Assembly: GCF_002924445.1 (NCBI RefSeq)
Contig: NZ_PIGG01000009.1
Coordinates: 1 to 44,552, forward strand
Direction of reading: 5' to 3'
DNA from: Minwuia thermotolerans
GTDB lineage: Bacteria > Pseudomonadota > Alphaproteobacteria > Minwuiales > Minwuiaceae
DNA length: 44,552 nucleotides
The notes below the pieces were generated by a model. That model made no database searches. It saw only the letters and a program-made list of their open reading frames with translations, and was not told the DNA's origin. Positions 1-8,843 of this stretch are shown here, piece by piece; position 1 is the stretch's first letter; each line of letters opens with the position of its first letter. Made by a program: the position numbers and the translations under genes.

Positions 1-2298
1 TACCGGCCCTGGCCGGATCTCGGCTTCCAGCCGGTCGCCGAGCGGCGGCTGTTCGAGGGGCTGAAGGCGTTCCAGCGCAAGGCCGGTCTGGCGCCGGACG
101 GCATGATGGGCCCGGCGGGCCCGACGGCGCAGGCGCTCGACGCGGCGCGACACGCGAAGGCGACGGCCGGGGCGAAGCGGCCGGCGCGGGACCTGCTGGG
201 CCGGGGCGCCAACCTGCCGCTCGATCTGTCGGTCGGCGAGGGCGGCGCCAACCGCGAGGCGGACGTGAAGGCGGCCAAGGCGGCGCTGGGGCTGCTGGGC
301 TACTATCCCCCTGAGAAGGCGCGCCGGCCCGACGGCCTGGTGGCGAAGGCCGACGATCATGACTTCGAGTTCGGCATCGGGGCCTTCCAGCGCCGCTTCG
401 GGCTGAAGCCGGACCGGCGGATGGACCCATTCGGGCCGACCCAGGCGAAGCTGGACGAACTGCTGCAGCCGGCCCTCGACCGCGCCTTCGGTTTCGACCT
501 GGAGAATCCGGCCGCGCCGGCGGCCGAAGGACCCGCGGGCCCGACCGGGCCGCTGCTGATTTCCGCCGACCCGGACGCCGAGCCGCAGACCCAGGCTGAG
601 ATGCTGGAGACCCTCCGCGCCCACGGCCTCGCCCACATGGCCGAGACCCGGCGCACGGACGCGCTCTACGGCTTCGATGGCGAAGCAGGCGATGACACGC
701 TCGACGCAGGCACAGGCGACGACCGCCTTGACGACGACACGGACGCGGCCGAACCGGCCGGCGAAGACGAAGACGCCGCCCGGCCCGAAGCGGCGGAACG
801 CGGCGACGCGGCGAGCCCGGCACAGGGCGGCGAGGCGGACGTTGCGGCTGCGGCGGACGAGGAACTCCATCGCGCCCTGGAGCAGGTCGCCTCGGATCTC
901 AGCGGCCGGCAGATCGTCGAACTGCTCGACCTCGCCGAGGCGCGCGGCGTTGATGCCGGCGACGGCGCGGCGCTCGGCGAACTCGCGGACTGGGTGCGGG
1001 AGAACCGTCCCGACTTCGCGACGCCGCTCCGCGAAGAGCTCGACAGCGGCGAACTGGGCGTCGACGAACTCGCCCGCCGCACCGCGCGCCACGCCCGGCG
1101 CCTGAAGAGCGGCGCCGGAAGCGCGCCTACGGTGAAGGCCCGGCTGGCCGATCATGTCGCCGTCCTGCAGGAGCAGTACGAAAAGCAAGGCCTGAGCGAG
1201 ACCGCCGCCGCCGAGAAGGTGGCCGCGCAACTCGCCGAGGCCACCCGCGGCGGCGGTGCACTTGCCGAGCTGGCCTTGGTCCTTCTGGAATTTGCCCCCA
1301 TCACCGGCGAGATCATGTCGGCGGTAGAAGCGGCAAAACTGGCCAGGGAGCTCTGGGCGGCTCAGGAGAGTGGTGACACGGTTGCGGCCGCCAGAATTCA
1401 GGGCGAGCTGTCGCTGGCCATCCTTGGCGTAATCCCATTTGTTGGGAGGCTTGCGAAGGTCGGAAAGTTTGCCGGGCGGCTTACGCGAAGCGCAGAACAA
1501 CTGGTGCCGAGACCGGTCCGCGCGAAGATCAATCTGGCCCGATTTGATAGGATTCGCCAATCGTCTACAACACGCGGCGATGAGATTTCCCTTGCCAAGA
1601 AATCAAGAACAGATTCACAATTGAGAAAAATGAAAGACGCGGAACGCACAGCTCTTCAGCGTCGGTATAATAAAGCGAGCGGCGATGCCGGACAGGATTT
1701 TGTTCGCAAAATATCCGAATCCGCTAACATGATCCCAAAAAAGGGTGAGAATGGCGAAATTTACACGCACTTTACTGGTCACAATGGAAAAACACGTATT
1801 CACGATTTCATACTTGAAGATGATGTGGAGTATAGGTTTCTTGGCATCTTGCGAAAGACGGTGCCTCGAAAATCAGGATTTGCCAAGGCCTTGGAAATAA
1901 AAACTGGCGGTGCAACGGTAAGGGGACATCAGAAAAAGACAGATGACCTTGTCACATTGGATGGCGTTCATCCTGTGAAACCCAAGGACCCTCCAAAAAA
2001 TTCGAAAAAGAAAAAGAGTCCTCCGATAAATGAAGTTGAGGTTTGGCACCTGCCTGTCACCTTGGTTCCTAAGGATATATATAAGAATGCAATCGGAGAA
2101 ATGCTTGATAGATATAATTATCCGAATCATATAAAGGCCGAAGTGATGGAGATAGTGGACTCGCTTTACAAGGAAGCTGCCGTCAAACGAAAAAAAGGAA
2201 TTTCTATAAAACTTGTTCTTGCGACAGCGATCACAGCAGCTGAATCATTGCGTCGCTCGACAGATCCGGATGACGGAGATGGAATGCACGACGCCTAG
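1..2298 (+). CDS. Peptidoglycan-binding modular protein with C-terminal nuclease-like toxin tip (5' end outside window)
   Basis: The reading frame is open from base 1, so the true start lies upstream. Numbering from the first codon in the window, residues about 1-40 are the end of one PG_binding_1-like repeat (LKAFQRKAGLAPDG) and about 87-155 form a second (IGAFQRRFGLKPDRRMD). Residues about 220-260 are acidic with two degenerate RTX-like nonapeptides (GEAGDDTLD, AGTGDDRLD). A hydrophobic segment (about 415-500, including GVIPFVGRLAKVGK) resembles the pre-toxin linkers of polymorphic toxins. From about base 1560 the base composition falls sharply. This tip carries D602, then E632-x-K634 in LEIKTG, and Q644, an arrangement compatible with a PD-(D/E)XK nuclease fold. 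The modular layout and cell-wall-binding repeats are visible. The nuclease call is inference from motif spacing, and the secretion route is unknown. Confidence 0.6.
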   Translation, partial: YRPWPDLGFQPVAERRLFEGLKAFQRKAGLAPDGMMGPAGPTAQALDAARHAKATAGAKRPARDLLGRGANLPLDLSVGEGGANREADVKAAKAALGLLGYYPPEKARRPDGLVAKADDHDFEFGIGAFQRRFGLKPDRRMDPFGPTQAKLDELLQPALDRAFGFDLENPAAPAAEGPAGPTGPLLISADPDAEPQTQAEMLETLRAHGLAHMAETRRTDALYGFDGEAGDDTLDAGTGDDRLDDDTDAAEPAGEDEDAARPEAAERGDAASPAQGGEADVAAAADEELHRALEQVASDLSGRQIVELLDLAEARGVDAGDGAALGELADWVRENRPDFATPLREELDSGELGVDELARRTARHARRLKSGAGSAPTVKARLADHVAVLQEQYEKQGLSETAAAEKVAAQLAEATRGGGALAELALVLLEFAPITGEIMSAVEAAKLARELWAAQESGDTVAAARIQGELSLAILGVIPFVGRLAKVGKFAGRLTRSAEQLVPRPVRAKINLARFDRIRQSSTTRGDEISLAKKSRTDSQLRKMKDAERTALQRRYNKASGDAGQDFVRKISESANMIPKKGENGEIYTHFTGHNGKTRIHDFILEDDVEYRFLGILRKTVPRKSGFAKALEIKTGGATVRGHQKKTDDLVTLDGVHPVKPKDPPKNSKKKKSPPINEVEVWHLPVTLVPKDIYKNAIGEMLDRYNYPNHIKAEVMEIVDSLYKEAAVKRKKGISIKLVLATAITAAESLRRSTDPDDGDGMHDA

Positions 2299-3302
2299 CG
2301 AGATTCACTGTACCACGCACGTTTCCCTCTCTCGTACGCCTCAATGAAGGCGGAATCGATCTCCGGTTTCGACCCAAGTTCGATACCGAACTTCTCGCAG
2401 CACTGTAGTGCGCGGCGTGCTTCGAACATCGGTGCGGCCGCCAGACTTGCGGCCTCGAATCGGATCATCTCCTTGCCCTGGGGCGTTTGGCGAAGGCGCC
2501 TCCAGTCAACTGAACTTGCCAGCCGTCCCTTTTGCTTCCAGAGACTCGCGTACATTTCTTCCAACGACGGTGTATGCCGTACACGTTCGAACGTGTCTGC
2601 CACGATCTCCTTGGCCGTAATAAGGTCATCGGCAAGTATGGCCATGAGAAACCGGTCGATGTCGAAATGCCGGGCGTCGCGCCACCGGGTTCTGTCGAAG
2701 TGTTCATAGTAGCTCTGCAGGCTGCGGCCAGCCGCAAGCAGGGGCCCTTCATGGTCGGCCCAGGCCGAGGTTACGACATCCGCCACATCCCGCAGATTTG
2801 CCCCGTCCGTCAGCCACGCACCACTGCCCGCGTCTTCGGTCACACGTGAGTCCCAATAGGGTAGCGGACGGAAGAACTCGCTGGAAAAATCGGGCCTTTG
2901 CGGCGGCCAGAATTGTTTGATGCGCTCCCAGAAGCCTTGCGCCGGCGGTACTTCGGGGAAGGCGGTCTGGTAACGAGAGACTTCGGCAACATAGTAGCTG
3001 TCGTAGATTGTCTGGTCTCGATGGCACAAGGCGCGTCCATAGGGAATGCGTCGACTGAGCGGCGGTGCGTCCACCCGTTCGTACAATTTATCGAGACCTG
3101 GGAAGAATGTCCCCAGGAAATCCCGGAACGAACCCGGCTCGATGGCGAAGCCGCGGTAGAGCTTGACGTGATGGACGATGCCGTCGCCGTCGAGGCGCCA
3201 GTGCGTCCTGCCGACCCGCCTGAATCCCTTCGATTCCACCGCGTCGGCGAAGCCGAGTTCGGCGATCCGCTCCCAGACCGGCTTTTCCTTGTCCTCAGCC
3301 AT
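2295..3302 (-). CDS. Hypothetical protein, weakly DUF4304-like; possible partner of the adjacent toxin
   Basis: A 335-residue soluble protein with no signal peptide or membrane segment. The ATG chosen begins MAEDKEKPVWERI. An upstream in-frame extension would be arginine-rich and run into the start region of the divergent exporter gene. Residues about 20-75 (KGFRRVGRTHWRLDGDG followed by VKLYRG) resemble the start of DUF4304-type domains, but the remainder is not recognised. The stop codon lies inside the stop of the convergent toxin-like gene (4-base overlap), and its G+C content is visibly lower than that of the exporter genes that follow. The two genes may therefore have arrived together. 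Immunity genes normally sit downstream on the same strand, so an immunity role is only a guess. Confidence 0.6.
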   Translation of the reverse strand: MAEDKEKPVWERIAELGFADAVESKGFRRVGRTHWRLDGDGIVHHVKLYRGFAIEPGSFRDFLGTFFPGLDKLYERVDAPPLSRRIPYGRALCHRDQTIYDSYYVAEVSRYQTAFPEVPPAQGFWERIKQFWPPQRPDFSSEFFRPLPYWDSRVTEDAGSGAWLTDGANLRDVADVVTSAWADHEGPLLAAGRSLQSYYEHFDRTRWRDARHFDIDRFLMAILADDLITAKEIVADTFERVRHTPSLEEMYASLWKQKGRLASSVDWRRLRQTPQGKEMIRFEAASLAAAPMFEARRALQCCEKFGIELGSKPEIDSAFIEAYERGKRAWYSESR

Positions 3303-3451
3303 CGGCGCAGCATGCCAGCCGCCGCCCGTTCCGGCAATGTTCGGCGTCCGGGCATGGCCGCATTGCGTCCGGCGCGGGCGGGTTTGACTTGCCGGGCCCC
3401 GCTGCGGCGCAACATGTTGGCCAGCATCCCGATCCCGAGAAGAGGCCGCCC

Positions 3452-4465
3452 ATGTCATCCCCGCCATCCAGCCCGTCCGGCGCGCCCCACGGCGCGAGCG
3501 ACACCGCCTCGCTCGGCCTCGGCGTCGCGCTCGGCCTGACCACGGCGCTGATCTGGTCGGCCTACATGGTGCTGGTCCGCGACGGCGTCACCGGCGGCTT
3601 CGCGCCCATCGACATGGCCGCCGCGCGCTACTGGCCGGCAGGCCTGATCATGCTGCCGGTGCTGCTGCGCGCCGGGCTCCGCGACCTGGGCGGAGTCGGC
3701 TGGGGCCGCGGGCTGGTGCTGACGGTCTTCGCCGGCCCGCCCTTCGCGCTGTTCATGAGTTTCGGCCTCAGCTACACGCCCATCTCCCACGCCGGGGTCA
3801 TCGCGCCGGCCTCGCTGACCCTGATGGCGACGCTGCTGGCGGTGATCTTCATCGGCGAGCGGCTGAGCCGGCTGCGCCTGGCCGGCCTGGTGCTGATCAC
3901 GGCCGGCGTCGTCATGGTCGCCGGCCTCTCCTTCCTGGCGACCTTCAACGCCGACGTGCTGATGGGCGACCTGCTGGTGATCGGCGCGCCGACCTGCTGG
4001 GCCGTCTTCACCCTGCTGCTGCGCGTCTGGCGGATCGACCCGGTACGCGGCACCGCCGCCGTGGTGGTGATCGGCTCGGTCGGCCTGATCCCGTTCCACA
4101 TCGCCTTCGCCGACTACGACGCGCTGATGCGGATCGGCTGGGGCGAGATCGGCGTGCAGCTGCTGGGACAGGGGGTGATGAACGGCTTCCTGGCGACCCT
4201 GCTGTTCGTCATCACGGTCTCGAAGATCGGGCCGGCCAGGGCGGCGGTCTTTCCGTCGCTGGTGCCGGGGCTGACCATCCTGATCGGCGCACCGGTGCTG
4301 GGCGAGATCCCGACGCTCTATCAGCTCGCCGGGCTGGCGGCGGTGACCGCGGGACTGGTGCTCGCCGTGGGGCTGGTGGACGAGTGGTTCGGCTGGCGGC
4401 GGCGCCGGCGCGCGGCGCTCATGCCGGCCGACGAGCAGGACGCGGCCGCCACGAGACCCATCTGA
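3452..4465 (+). CDS. DMT superfamily (EamA) transporter
   Basis: A 337-residue inner-membrane protein with about ten hydrophobic helices arranged as two EamA repeats (about residues 20-155 and 165-300), as in drug/metabolite exporters. The first repeat carries the usual IWSAYMVLVRDG segment and the GERLSRLRLAGLVLITAGV hinge. The ATG beginning MSSPPSS is preferred over one 21 codons upstream because a purine-rich GAGAAGAGG lies just before it. The last 47 bases overlap the 3' end of the convergent MATE gene. The exported substrate cannot be read from sequence. The C-terminal arginine cluster is cytoplasmic by the positive-inside rule. Confidence 0.85.
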   Translation: MSSPPSSPSGAPHGASDTASLGLGVALGLTTALIWSAYMVLVRDGVTGGFAPIDMAAARYWPAGLIMLPVLLRAGLRDLGGVGWGRGLVLTVFAGPPFALFMSFGLSYTPISHAGVIAPASLTLMATLLAVIFIGERLSRLRLAGLVLITAGVVMVAGLSFLATFNADVLMGDLLVIGAPTCWAVFTLLLRVWRIDPVRGTAAVVVIGSVGLIPFHIAFADYDALMRIGWGEIGVQLLGQGVMNGFLATLLFVITVSKIGPARAAVFPSLVPGLTILIGAPVLGEIPTLYQLAGLAAVTAGLVLAVGLVDEWFGWRRRRRAALMPADEQDAAATRPI

Positions 4466-5777
4466 GGCCGGCGGCCACGATCACGCCATAGGCCGCCATG
4501 CCGAGGGCGACGCAGATGAACACGGCGTCCGGCTCGGCGCGTCCGGCCGCCAGCAACGCGCCGCCGCCGCCGGCGATGATGGCGAAGCGGCTGAGCGAGG
4601 CGATCACCGGCACACCCATGGTCTGCATCGCCTGGGCGGCGAAGTAGAGCGACAGACCGAGGCCGAAGAAGGCGTAGAATGGCGCGACGCGGCGCATGTA
4701 GGCGGCGCAGGCCTCGATCACCGCCGCATCGGCGGTATAGAGCGACGCCCAGAAGACCGGGAACAGCGCCGAGGCCACACCGATCGCGCCCACGATCAGG
4801 GCCGCCGCTCCCGAGCCCCGCCAGGCGACGGCCTGTGCCCGGTCCATGCGGCCCGCGCCGCGGTTGGCGCCGACCATGGCGATCATCGCCGAGCCGATGC
4901 CGAAGATGATCGGGATCATCAGGAACTCCAGCCTGGCGGCGATGCCGTAACCGGCCAGCCATACGGGTCCGAGGCGGCCCACCAGGGCGGTCACCGTCAG
5001 CGCGGTGACGATGGTCATCACCGCCTGGAACCCGGCCAGCGACCCGATGCGCAACAGCGGCATCACCAGCGATCGCGGGACCGGGCCGGGGCGGAAGGCG
5101 ACGGCTGCGCCGCCGCCTGCGAACAGCAGCGCCACCGCCGCGAGCCCGGCGGCATAGGCGCCGCCCATGGCCCAGGCGGCGCCGGCGATGCCGAGGTCGA
5201 GGCGCAGGATCAGCAGCCAGCTCAGGCCGAAATGGCTTGCCGCGACCAGCGCCTGCAGCATCGCCGGGCGCAGCATGTCGCCGGCCCCGCGCATCACCCC
5301 GGCGGCCATGTTGAACAGCCAGATCAGCACCAGGGCGGGCATCAGCCGATCCGAATAGGCCAGCGCCGCGGCCAGCACGTCGCCCTCGCCGCCGAGCAGG
5401 CGATAGAAGGTCGGGCCGGCGAAGTAGAACAGCGCCGCCATGGCGAGGCCGCAGCACAGCGCGATCAGCAGCGCCGCGCGCAGAATCGTCTCCGCACGCG
5501 CCTCGTCTCCGGCCCCCGTGGCGTTGGCCGTGGCCCCGCTGACCGCGCCGCCCACCGCGCCGGCCGAGAGCATGTTGGCCAGCATCAGAATCGGGAAGAC
5601 CAGTGCGACCGCGGCGAGTTCCACCGTGCCGAGGCGGCCCAGATACCAGGCCTCGACGATGCTCATCGAGGACTGGATCGCCATGGCGGCGATGCCGGGG
5701 ACGGCGAGCCGCGCGAGCGTCGGCCCGATCGGCCCCTCCAGCAGGGCGGCGCGGCTGCGCGCGGTCCTCGCATTCAT
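4419..5777 (-). CDS. MATE family efflux transporter
   Basis: A 452-residue polytopic membrane protein with the two six-helix halves typical of MATE (NorM/DinF-like) cation/drug antiporters. The opening LEGPIGPTLARLAVPGIAAM and the following AWYLGRLGTVELAAVAL are characteristic of the family. The ATG encoding MNARTARS is chosen because AAAAAGGA lies seven bases upstream. Two further in-frame ATGs upstream lack a comparable site. It converges on the DMT exporter and is divergent from the MaoC gene, with an operator-like palindrome in the shared upstream region. Substrate unknown. Confidence 0.88.
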   Translation of the reverse strand: MNARTARSRAALLEGPIGPTLARLAVPGIAAMAIQSSMSIVEAWYLGRLGTVELAAVALVFPILMLANMLSAGAVGGAVSGATANATGAGDEARAETILRAALLIALCCGLAMAALFYFAGPTFYRLLGGEGDVLAAALAYSDRLMPALVLIWLFNMAAGVMRGAGDMLRPAMLQALVAASHFGLSWLLILRLDLGIAGAAWAMGGAYAAGLAAVALLFAGGGAAVAFRPGPVPRSLVMPLLRIGSLAGFQAVMTIVTALTVTALVGRLGPVWLAGYGIAARLEFLMIPIIFGIGSAMIAMVGANRGAGRMDRAQAVAWRGSGAAALIVGAIGVASALFPVFWASLYTADAAVIEACAAYMRRVAPFYAFFGLGLSLYFAAQAMQTMGVPVIASLSRFAIIAGGGGALLAAGRAEPDAVFICVALGMAAYGVIVAAGLRWVSWRPRPARRPA

Positions 5778-5854
5778 CGGCGTGTCCTTTTTCATTCCCG
5801 GCTTCACGGGCAAGAACTAGCGGCGGCGTGGCCGCCGACGAGGCAAATTTCCTC

Positions 5855-5881
5855 GGGTATCGGACAAGTTTGACGATACCC
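5855..5881. promoter_or_regulatory. Operator-like inverted repeat between MATE and MaoC genes
   Basis: Perfect 8-base arms GGGTATCG and CGATACCC are separated by 11 bases in the 146-base divergent region, 42 bases before the MaoC start. It could be a regulator binding site serving either or both directions, or a 5'-UTR hairpin. No known regulator consensus is recognised. Confidence 0.4.
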
Positions 5882-5923
5882 TGCCGCCGGGAGGCACGAA
5901 CGGCGCGGGGAGGCGCAAGCGCG

Positions 5924-6439
5924 ATGATGAATACCGAACCGACGGATCCGCAGCCGGGCGATCTGGCGATCGCCGACTATCCGGAACTCGCCGGCCGCGA
6001 GTTCGCGGTCAGCGACTGGGTCGCCATCGACCAGGAACGCGTGACCATGTTCGGCGTGGCCACCGAGCACCGCCACTGGCTGCATCTGGACCCGGAGCGC
6101 GCCCTGCGCGACGGCCCCTATGGCGGCACGCTGGCGCACGGCTTCCTGGTCACCAGCCTGCTCAGCCACTTCATGGACAATGTCCGCTTGCGCCCGCGCG
6201 ACGCCGCCTTCGGGCTGAACTACGGCTATGACAGGGTGCGCTACCTCGCGCCGCTGGTGACGGGCCCGCATACCCGCATACGCGACCGTATCTCCATCAT
6301 GGAGACGGAGTGGCGGCCCGGCGGGCGGCTGATGGTCAAGACCGCCAACCATTTCGAGCAGGACGGCCATCCGGACCCCATCGCCTACGCCGAATGGCTG
6401 ATCCTGTGGGTGCCGAAAGGCGGGGAGGGGCAGCGATGA
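5924..6439 (+). CDS. MaoC-family (hotdog) dehydratase
   Basis: A 171-residue single-hotdog protein of the MaoC/(R)-specific enoyl-CoA hydratase family. The family core is present: WLHLDPERA, with the active-site His, and GPYGGTLAHGFLVTSLL, the hydratase signature. The tandem ATG start is preceded by GGGGAGG. Such enzymes hydrate trans-2-enoyl-CoA or related acyl-CoAs in the cytoplasm. Its stop overlaps the start of the CaiB-type CoA-transferase by four bases, so the two are translated together. That suggests the hydratase acts on a CoA thioester made by the neighbour. The actual acyl group is unknown. Confidence 0.85.
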   Translation: MMNTEPTDPQPGDLAIADYPELAGREFAVSDWVAIDQERVTMFGVATEHRHWLHLDPERALRDGPYGGTLAHGFLVTSLLSHFMDNVRLRPRDAAFGLNYGYDRVRYLAPLVTGPHTRIRDRISIMETEWRPGGRLMVKTANHFEQDGHPDPIAYAEWLILWVPKGGEGQR

Positions 6440-7656
6440 AGGCCTTCGAGGGAATCCGCATCCTGGACGCGACGCACGTCTTCGCCGGGCCGTTCTGCAC
6501 GTACCAGATGGCCTGGCTGGGCGCGGAGGTGATCCGGGTCGAGGCGGTCGAGCCGCTGGACTTCATCCGCTACGCCTCGCCCGATGAGGACCAGCAGCGC
6601 GCCGGCATGGCCGACGCCTTCCTGATCCAGAACGCCAACAAGGCGTCCGTCGCTCTCGACCTGAAGTCGCCGAAGGGCCAGGACGCCTTCCGCCGGCTGG
6701 CGAAGACCAGCGACGTGGTGATCGAGAACTACCGCCCCGGCACGATGGCGAAGCTGGGCCTGGGGCCCGGGGACCTGATGGCAGCGGATCCGCGGCTTGT
6801 CTACTGCTCGGTTTCCGGCTTCGGTCAGACGGGGCCGCTGCGCGACGTGCCGGCCTACGACCATTTCGTGCAGGGCATCTCGGGGATGATGGCGCTGCAG
6901 GGCGACGAATCGACCGGGCCCATGCGCGTCGGCTGGCCGGTGATCGACTATGTCGCCGGACTGGCGGCGGCCTTCGCGCTGTCGGCGGCGCTCTACCGCC
7001 GGCAGGCGAGCGGGGAGGGGCAGTATGTCGATGTGGCCATGCTGGACGCCGCGCTGTCGATCATGGGACCGGCCGTGGGTCCCTGGCTCACCAGCGGCCG
7101 CCTGCCGGCGAAGACCGGCCGCCAGGCGGCGTCCGGCAGCCCCTTCTCCGGCATGTTCGACACCGCCGACGGCATTCTGGTGGTGGCGGCGAACACGCCG
7201 AAGCAGGCGTCGTCGCTGTGCCGCGTGATCGGGCGCGAGGATCTGGCCGGCAACCCGGACGTCATGCCCTGGCAGGGCCGCCCGGAGATATCGGCGCGCG
7301 TCCAGCCGCTGCTGGCGGAGGCCTTCGCCACGCGCTCGGCGCTGGAGTGGGAGGCGCTGCTGGCGCCGGCTTCCGTGCCTGCTGGCAAGCTGCGCCATGT
7401 CGGAGAGATCGCGGCGCACGAGCAGGTTGCCGCGCGCGGACTGATTCGCCATGTCGACCACGTGCCCGGACTGGGCCGCGGCATCGATGTGCTGGGGCCC
7501 GGCTTCCTGTTCGGCGACGCCTCGGCCCAGGTGGAGACGCCGAGCCCGCCGCCGCTCAAGGGCGCGGACACGCGGCGCTATCTCAGGGAGGCGGGGCTGG
7601 ACGACGCCGGGATCGACGCCATGATCGCCGAAGGGACTGCATCAGAACCGAATTGA
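6436..7656 (+). CDS. CaiB/BaiF family (family III) CoA-transferase
   Basis: A 406-residue protein of normal length for the family. Visible landmarks are the N-terminal GIRILDATHVFAGPFC, the NKASVALDLKSPKG segment, VVIENYRPGTMAKLGLG, YCSVSGFGQTGP and YDHFVQGISGMMA. Family III enzymes move CoA between carboxylic acids through an aspartyl-CoA intermediate. The start codon sits in the ATGA overlap with the MaoC gene. The TRAP transporter genes follow 74 bases later on the same strand. A reasonable reading is import of an organic acid by TRAP, activation by CoA transfer and hydration by the MaoC enzyme. The substrate is inference only. Confidence 0.88.
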   Translation: MKAFEGIRILDATHVFAGPFCTYQMAWLGAEVIRVEAVEPLDFIRYASPDEDQQRAGMADAFLIQNANKASVALDLKSPKGQDAFRRLAKTSDVVIENYRPGTMAKLGLGPGDLMAADPRLVYCSVSGFGQTGPLRDVPAYDHFVQGISGMMALQGDESTGPMRVGWPVIDYVAGLAAAFALSAALYRRQASGEGQYVDVAMLDAALSIMGPAVGPWLTSGRLPAKTGRQAASGSPFSGMFDTADGILVVAANTPKQASSLCRVIGREDLAGNPDVMPWQGRPEISARVQPLLAEAFATRSALEWEALLAPASVPAGKLRHVGEIAAHEQVAARGLIRHVDHVPGLGRGIDVLGPGFLFGDASAQVETPSPPPLKGADTRRYLREAGLDDAGIDAMIAEGTASEPN

Positions 7657-7730
7657 TCCCCCCGGGGCCGGCGGTTAAGGTACTCTCCATAAACAGCTTC
7701 AAAAGAAAGCTAATCAGGGAGGACTTCTTA

Positions 7731-8780
7731 ATGCTTCATCGTACCTTGACGGGTCTTGCGGTCGCCGCCGCGACGACCTTCGCCTTCGCGGGCGCGGCCT
7801 GGTCGGCCGACGACATGGTCGACGGTCCGGCCGTCACCTGGAACCATTCGCTCTGGGGCAAGCCCCGCGCCTTCACCATGGGTCTCGAACACCTGTCGGA
7901 CGAACTCGCGCGCCGCACCGGCGGCAAGTTCGAATACAACCTGAACTATGGCGGTCTTTCGAAGCCGAAGGAGAATCTCGACGGCATCGAGATCGGCGCC
8001 TTCGAGGCGGCGAACTTCTGCAACTTCTACAGCCCCGACCGCACGCCGTCGGCGATGATCTTCTCGCTGCCCTTCCTGCCGATCGGCGACTGGGAAGTGC
8101 GCATCAAGGCCTCGGACGCCTATTATCAGCATCCGGCCGTGAAGAAGGAAATGGCCGGCATGAACGCCATGATCTACATGGCCGGCGTGCTGCCCCAGTA
8201 CGAGTTCCTCGGCCGCGGCGAGCCGCCCCGGAAGCTGGAGGACTGGAACGGCAAGAAGGTGCGCGCGGGCGGTGGCGTCGCCGACGCGATGTCGAAGCTC
8301 GGCGCCACGCTGATGACCGTGCCGGCGACCGAAGTCTACACCCTGCTGGAACGCGGCACCGTGGACGCGGTTTCGTTCCCGTATTCCTACGCCCATGCCG
8401 CCTACAAGGTGCATGAGGTCGCCGACTGGTTCACCGGCAATTTCCAGCCCGGCACCGCGGACTGCCCGACGGTCTTCAACATCGACGCCTGGAACGCCCT
8501 GCCGAAGCAGTACCAGGATCTGCTTATGGAGCTGAAGTGGGAGGTCTACGAGAAGCAGAAGGCCGCCTACCTCGCCGCCGACGATGTGAACATCCCGATG
8601 TTCCAGAAGGAACTGACCGAGGTGCGCTTCACCGAGGACGAGCTGGCCGAGTTCCGCAAGCAGATCGGCATGCCGATCTGGCAGGAAAGCTTCGTGGACC
8701 GCTATGCCGACCGTCTGCCGACGCAGGAACTGCTCGACTTCCTGCTGGCGGAAGCCGAGAAGGCGCGCGGCGGCTCCTGA
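7731..8780 (+). CDS. TRAP transporter solute-binding protein (DctP family)
   Basis: A 349-residue periplasmic protein. The first 26 residues form a signal peptide (MLHRTLTG, a hydrophobic core, then AAWSA before the cleavage site). The mature part shows DctP-family features, including KLEDWNGKKVRAGGG with the carboxylate-binding arginine region and EVYTLLERGTVDAVSFPYSYA. GGGAGGAC lies seven bases before the ATG. It captures an organic acid or similar solute and passes it to the two membrane subunits encoded next. A strong GC palindrome between this gene and the small permease gene may keep the abundant binding protein's mRNA level above that of the permeases. Confidence 0.92.
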   Translation: MLHRTLTGLAVAAATTFAFAGAAWSADDMVDGPAVTWNHSLWGKPRAFTMGLEHLSDELARRTGGKFEYNLNYGGLSKPKENLDGIEIGAFEAANFCNFYSPDRTPSAMIFSLPFLPIGDWEVRIKASDAYYQHPAVKKEMAGMNAMIYMAGVLPQYEFLGRGEPPRKLEDWNGKKVRAGGGVADAMSKLGATLMTVPATEVYTLLERGTVDAVSFPYSYAHAAYKVHEVADWFTGNFQPGTADCPTVFNIDAWNALPKQYQDLLMELKWEVYEKQKAAYLAADDVNIPMFQKELTEVRFTEDELAEFRKQIGMPIWQESFVDRYADRLPTQELLDFLLAEAEKARGGS

Positions 8781-8792
8781 GGCACGGCCAAT

Positions 8793-8816
8793 GGGCGGCC
8801 GCCGCGGCGGCCGCCC
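8793..8816 (+). terminator. Perfect 24-base GC palindrome between TRAP subunits (intercistronic hairpin)
   Basis: Every base pairs in this fully self-complementary run of G and C, beginning GGGCGGCCGCC, located 12 bases after the binding-protein stop. No T-tract follows and translation of the permease gene resumes 27 bases later. It is therefore more likely an mRNA-stabilising or attenuating hairpin than a full terminator. Confidence 0.55.
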
Positions 8817-8843
8817 TGACGCTGCCCTTTCCAGGATAGATAC

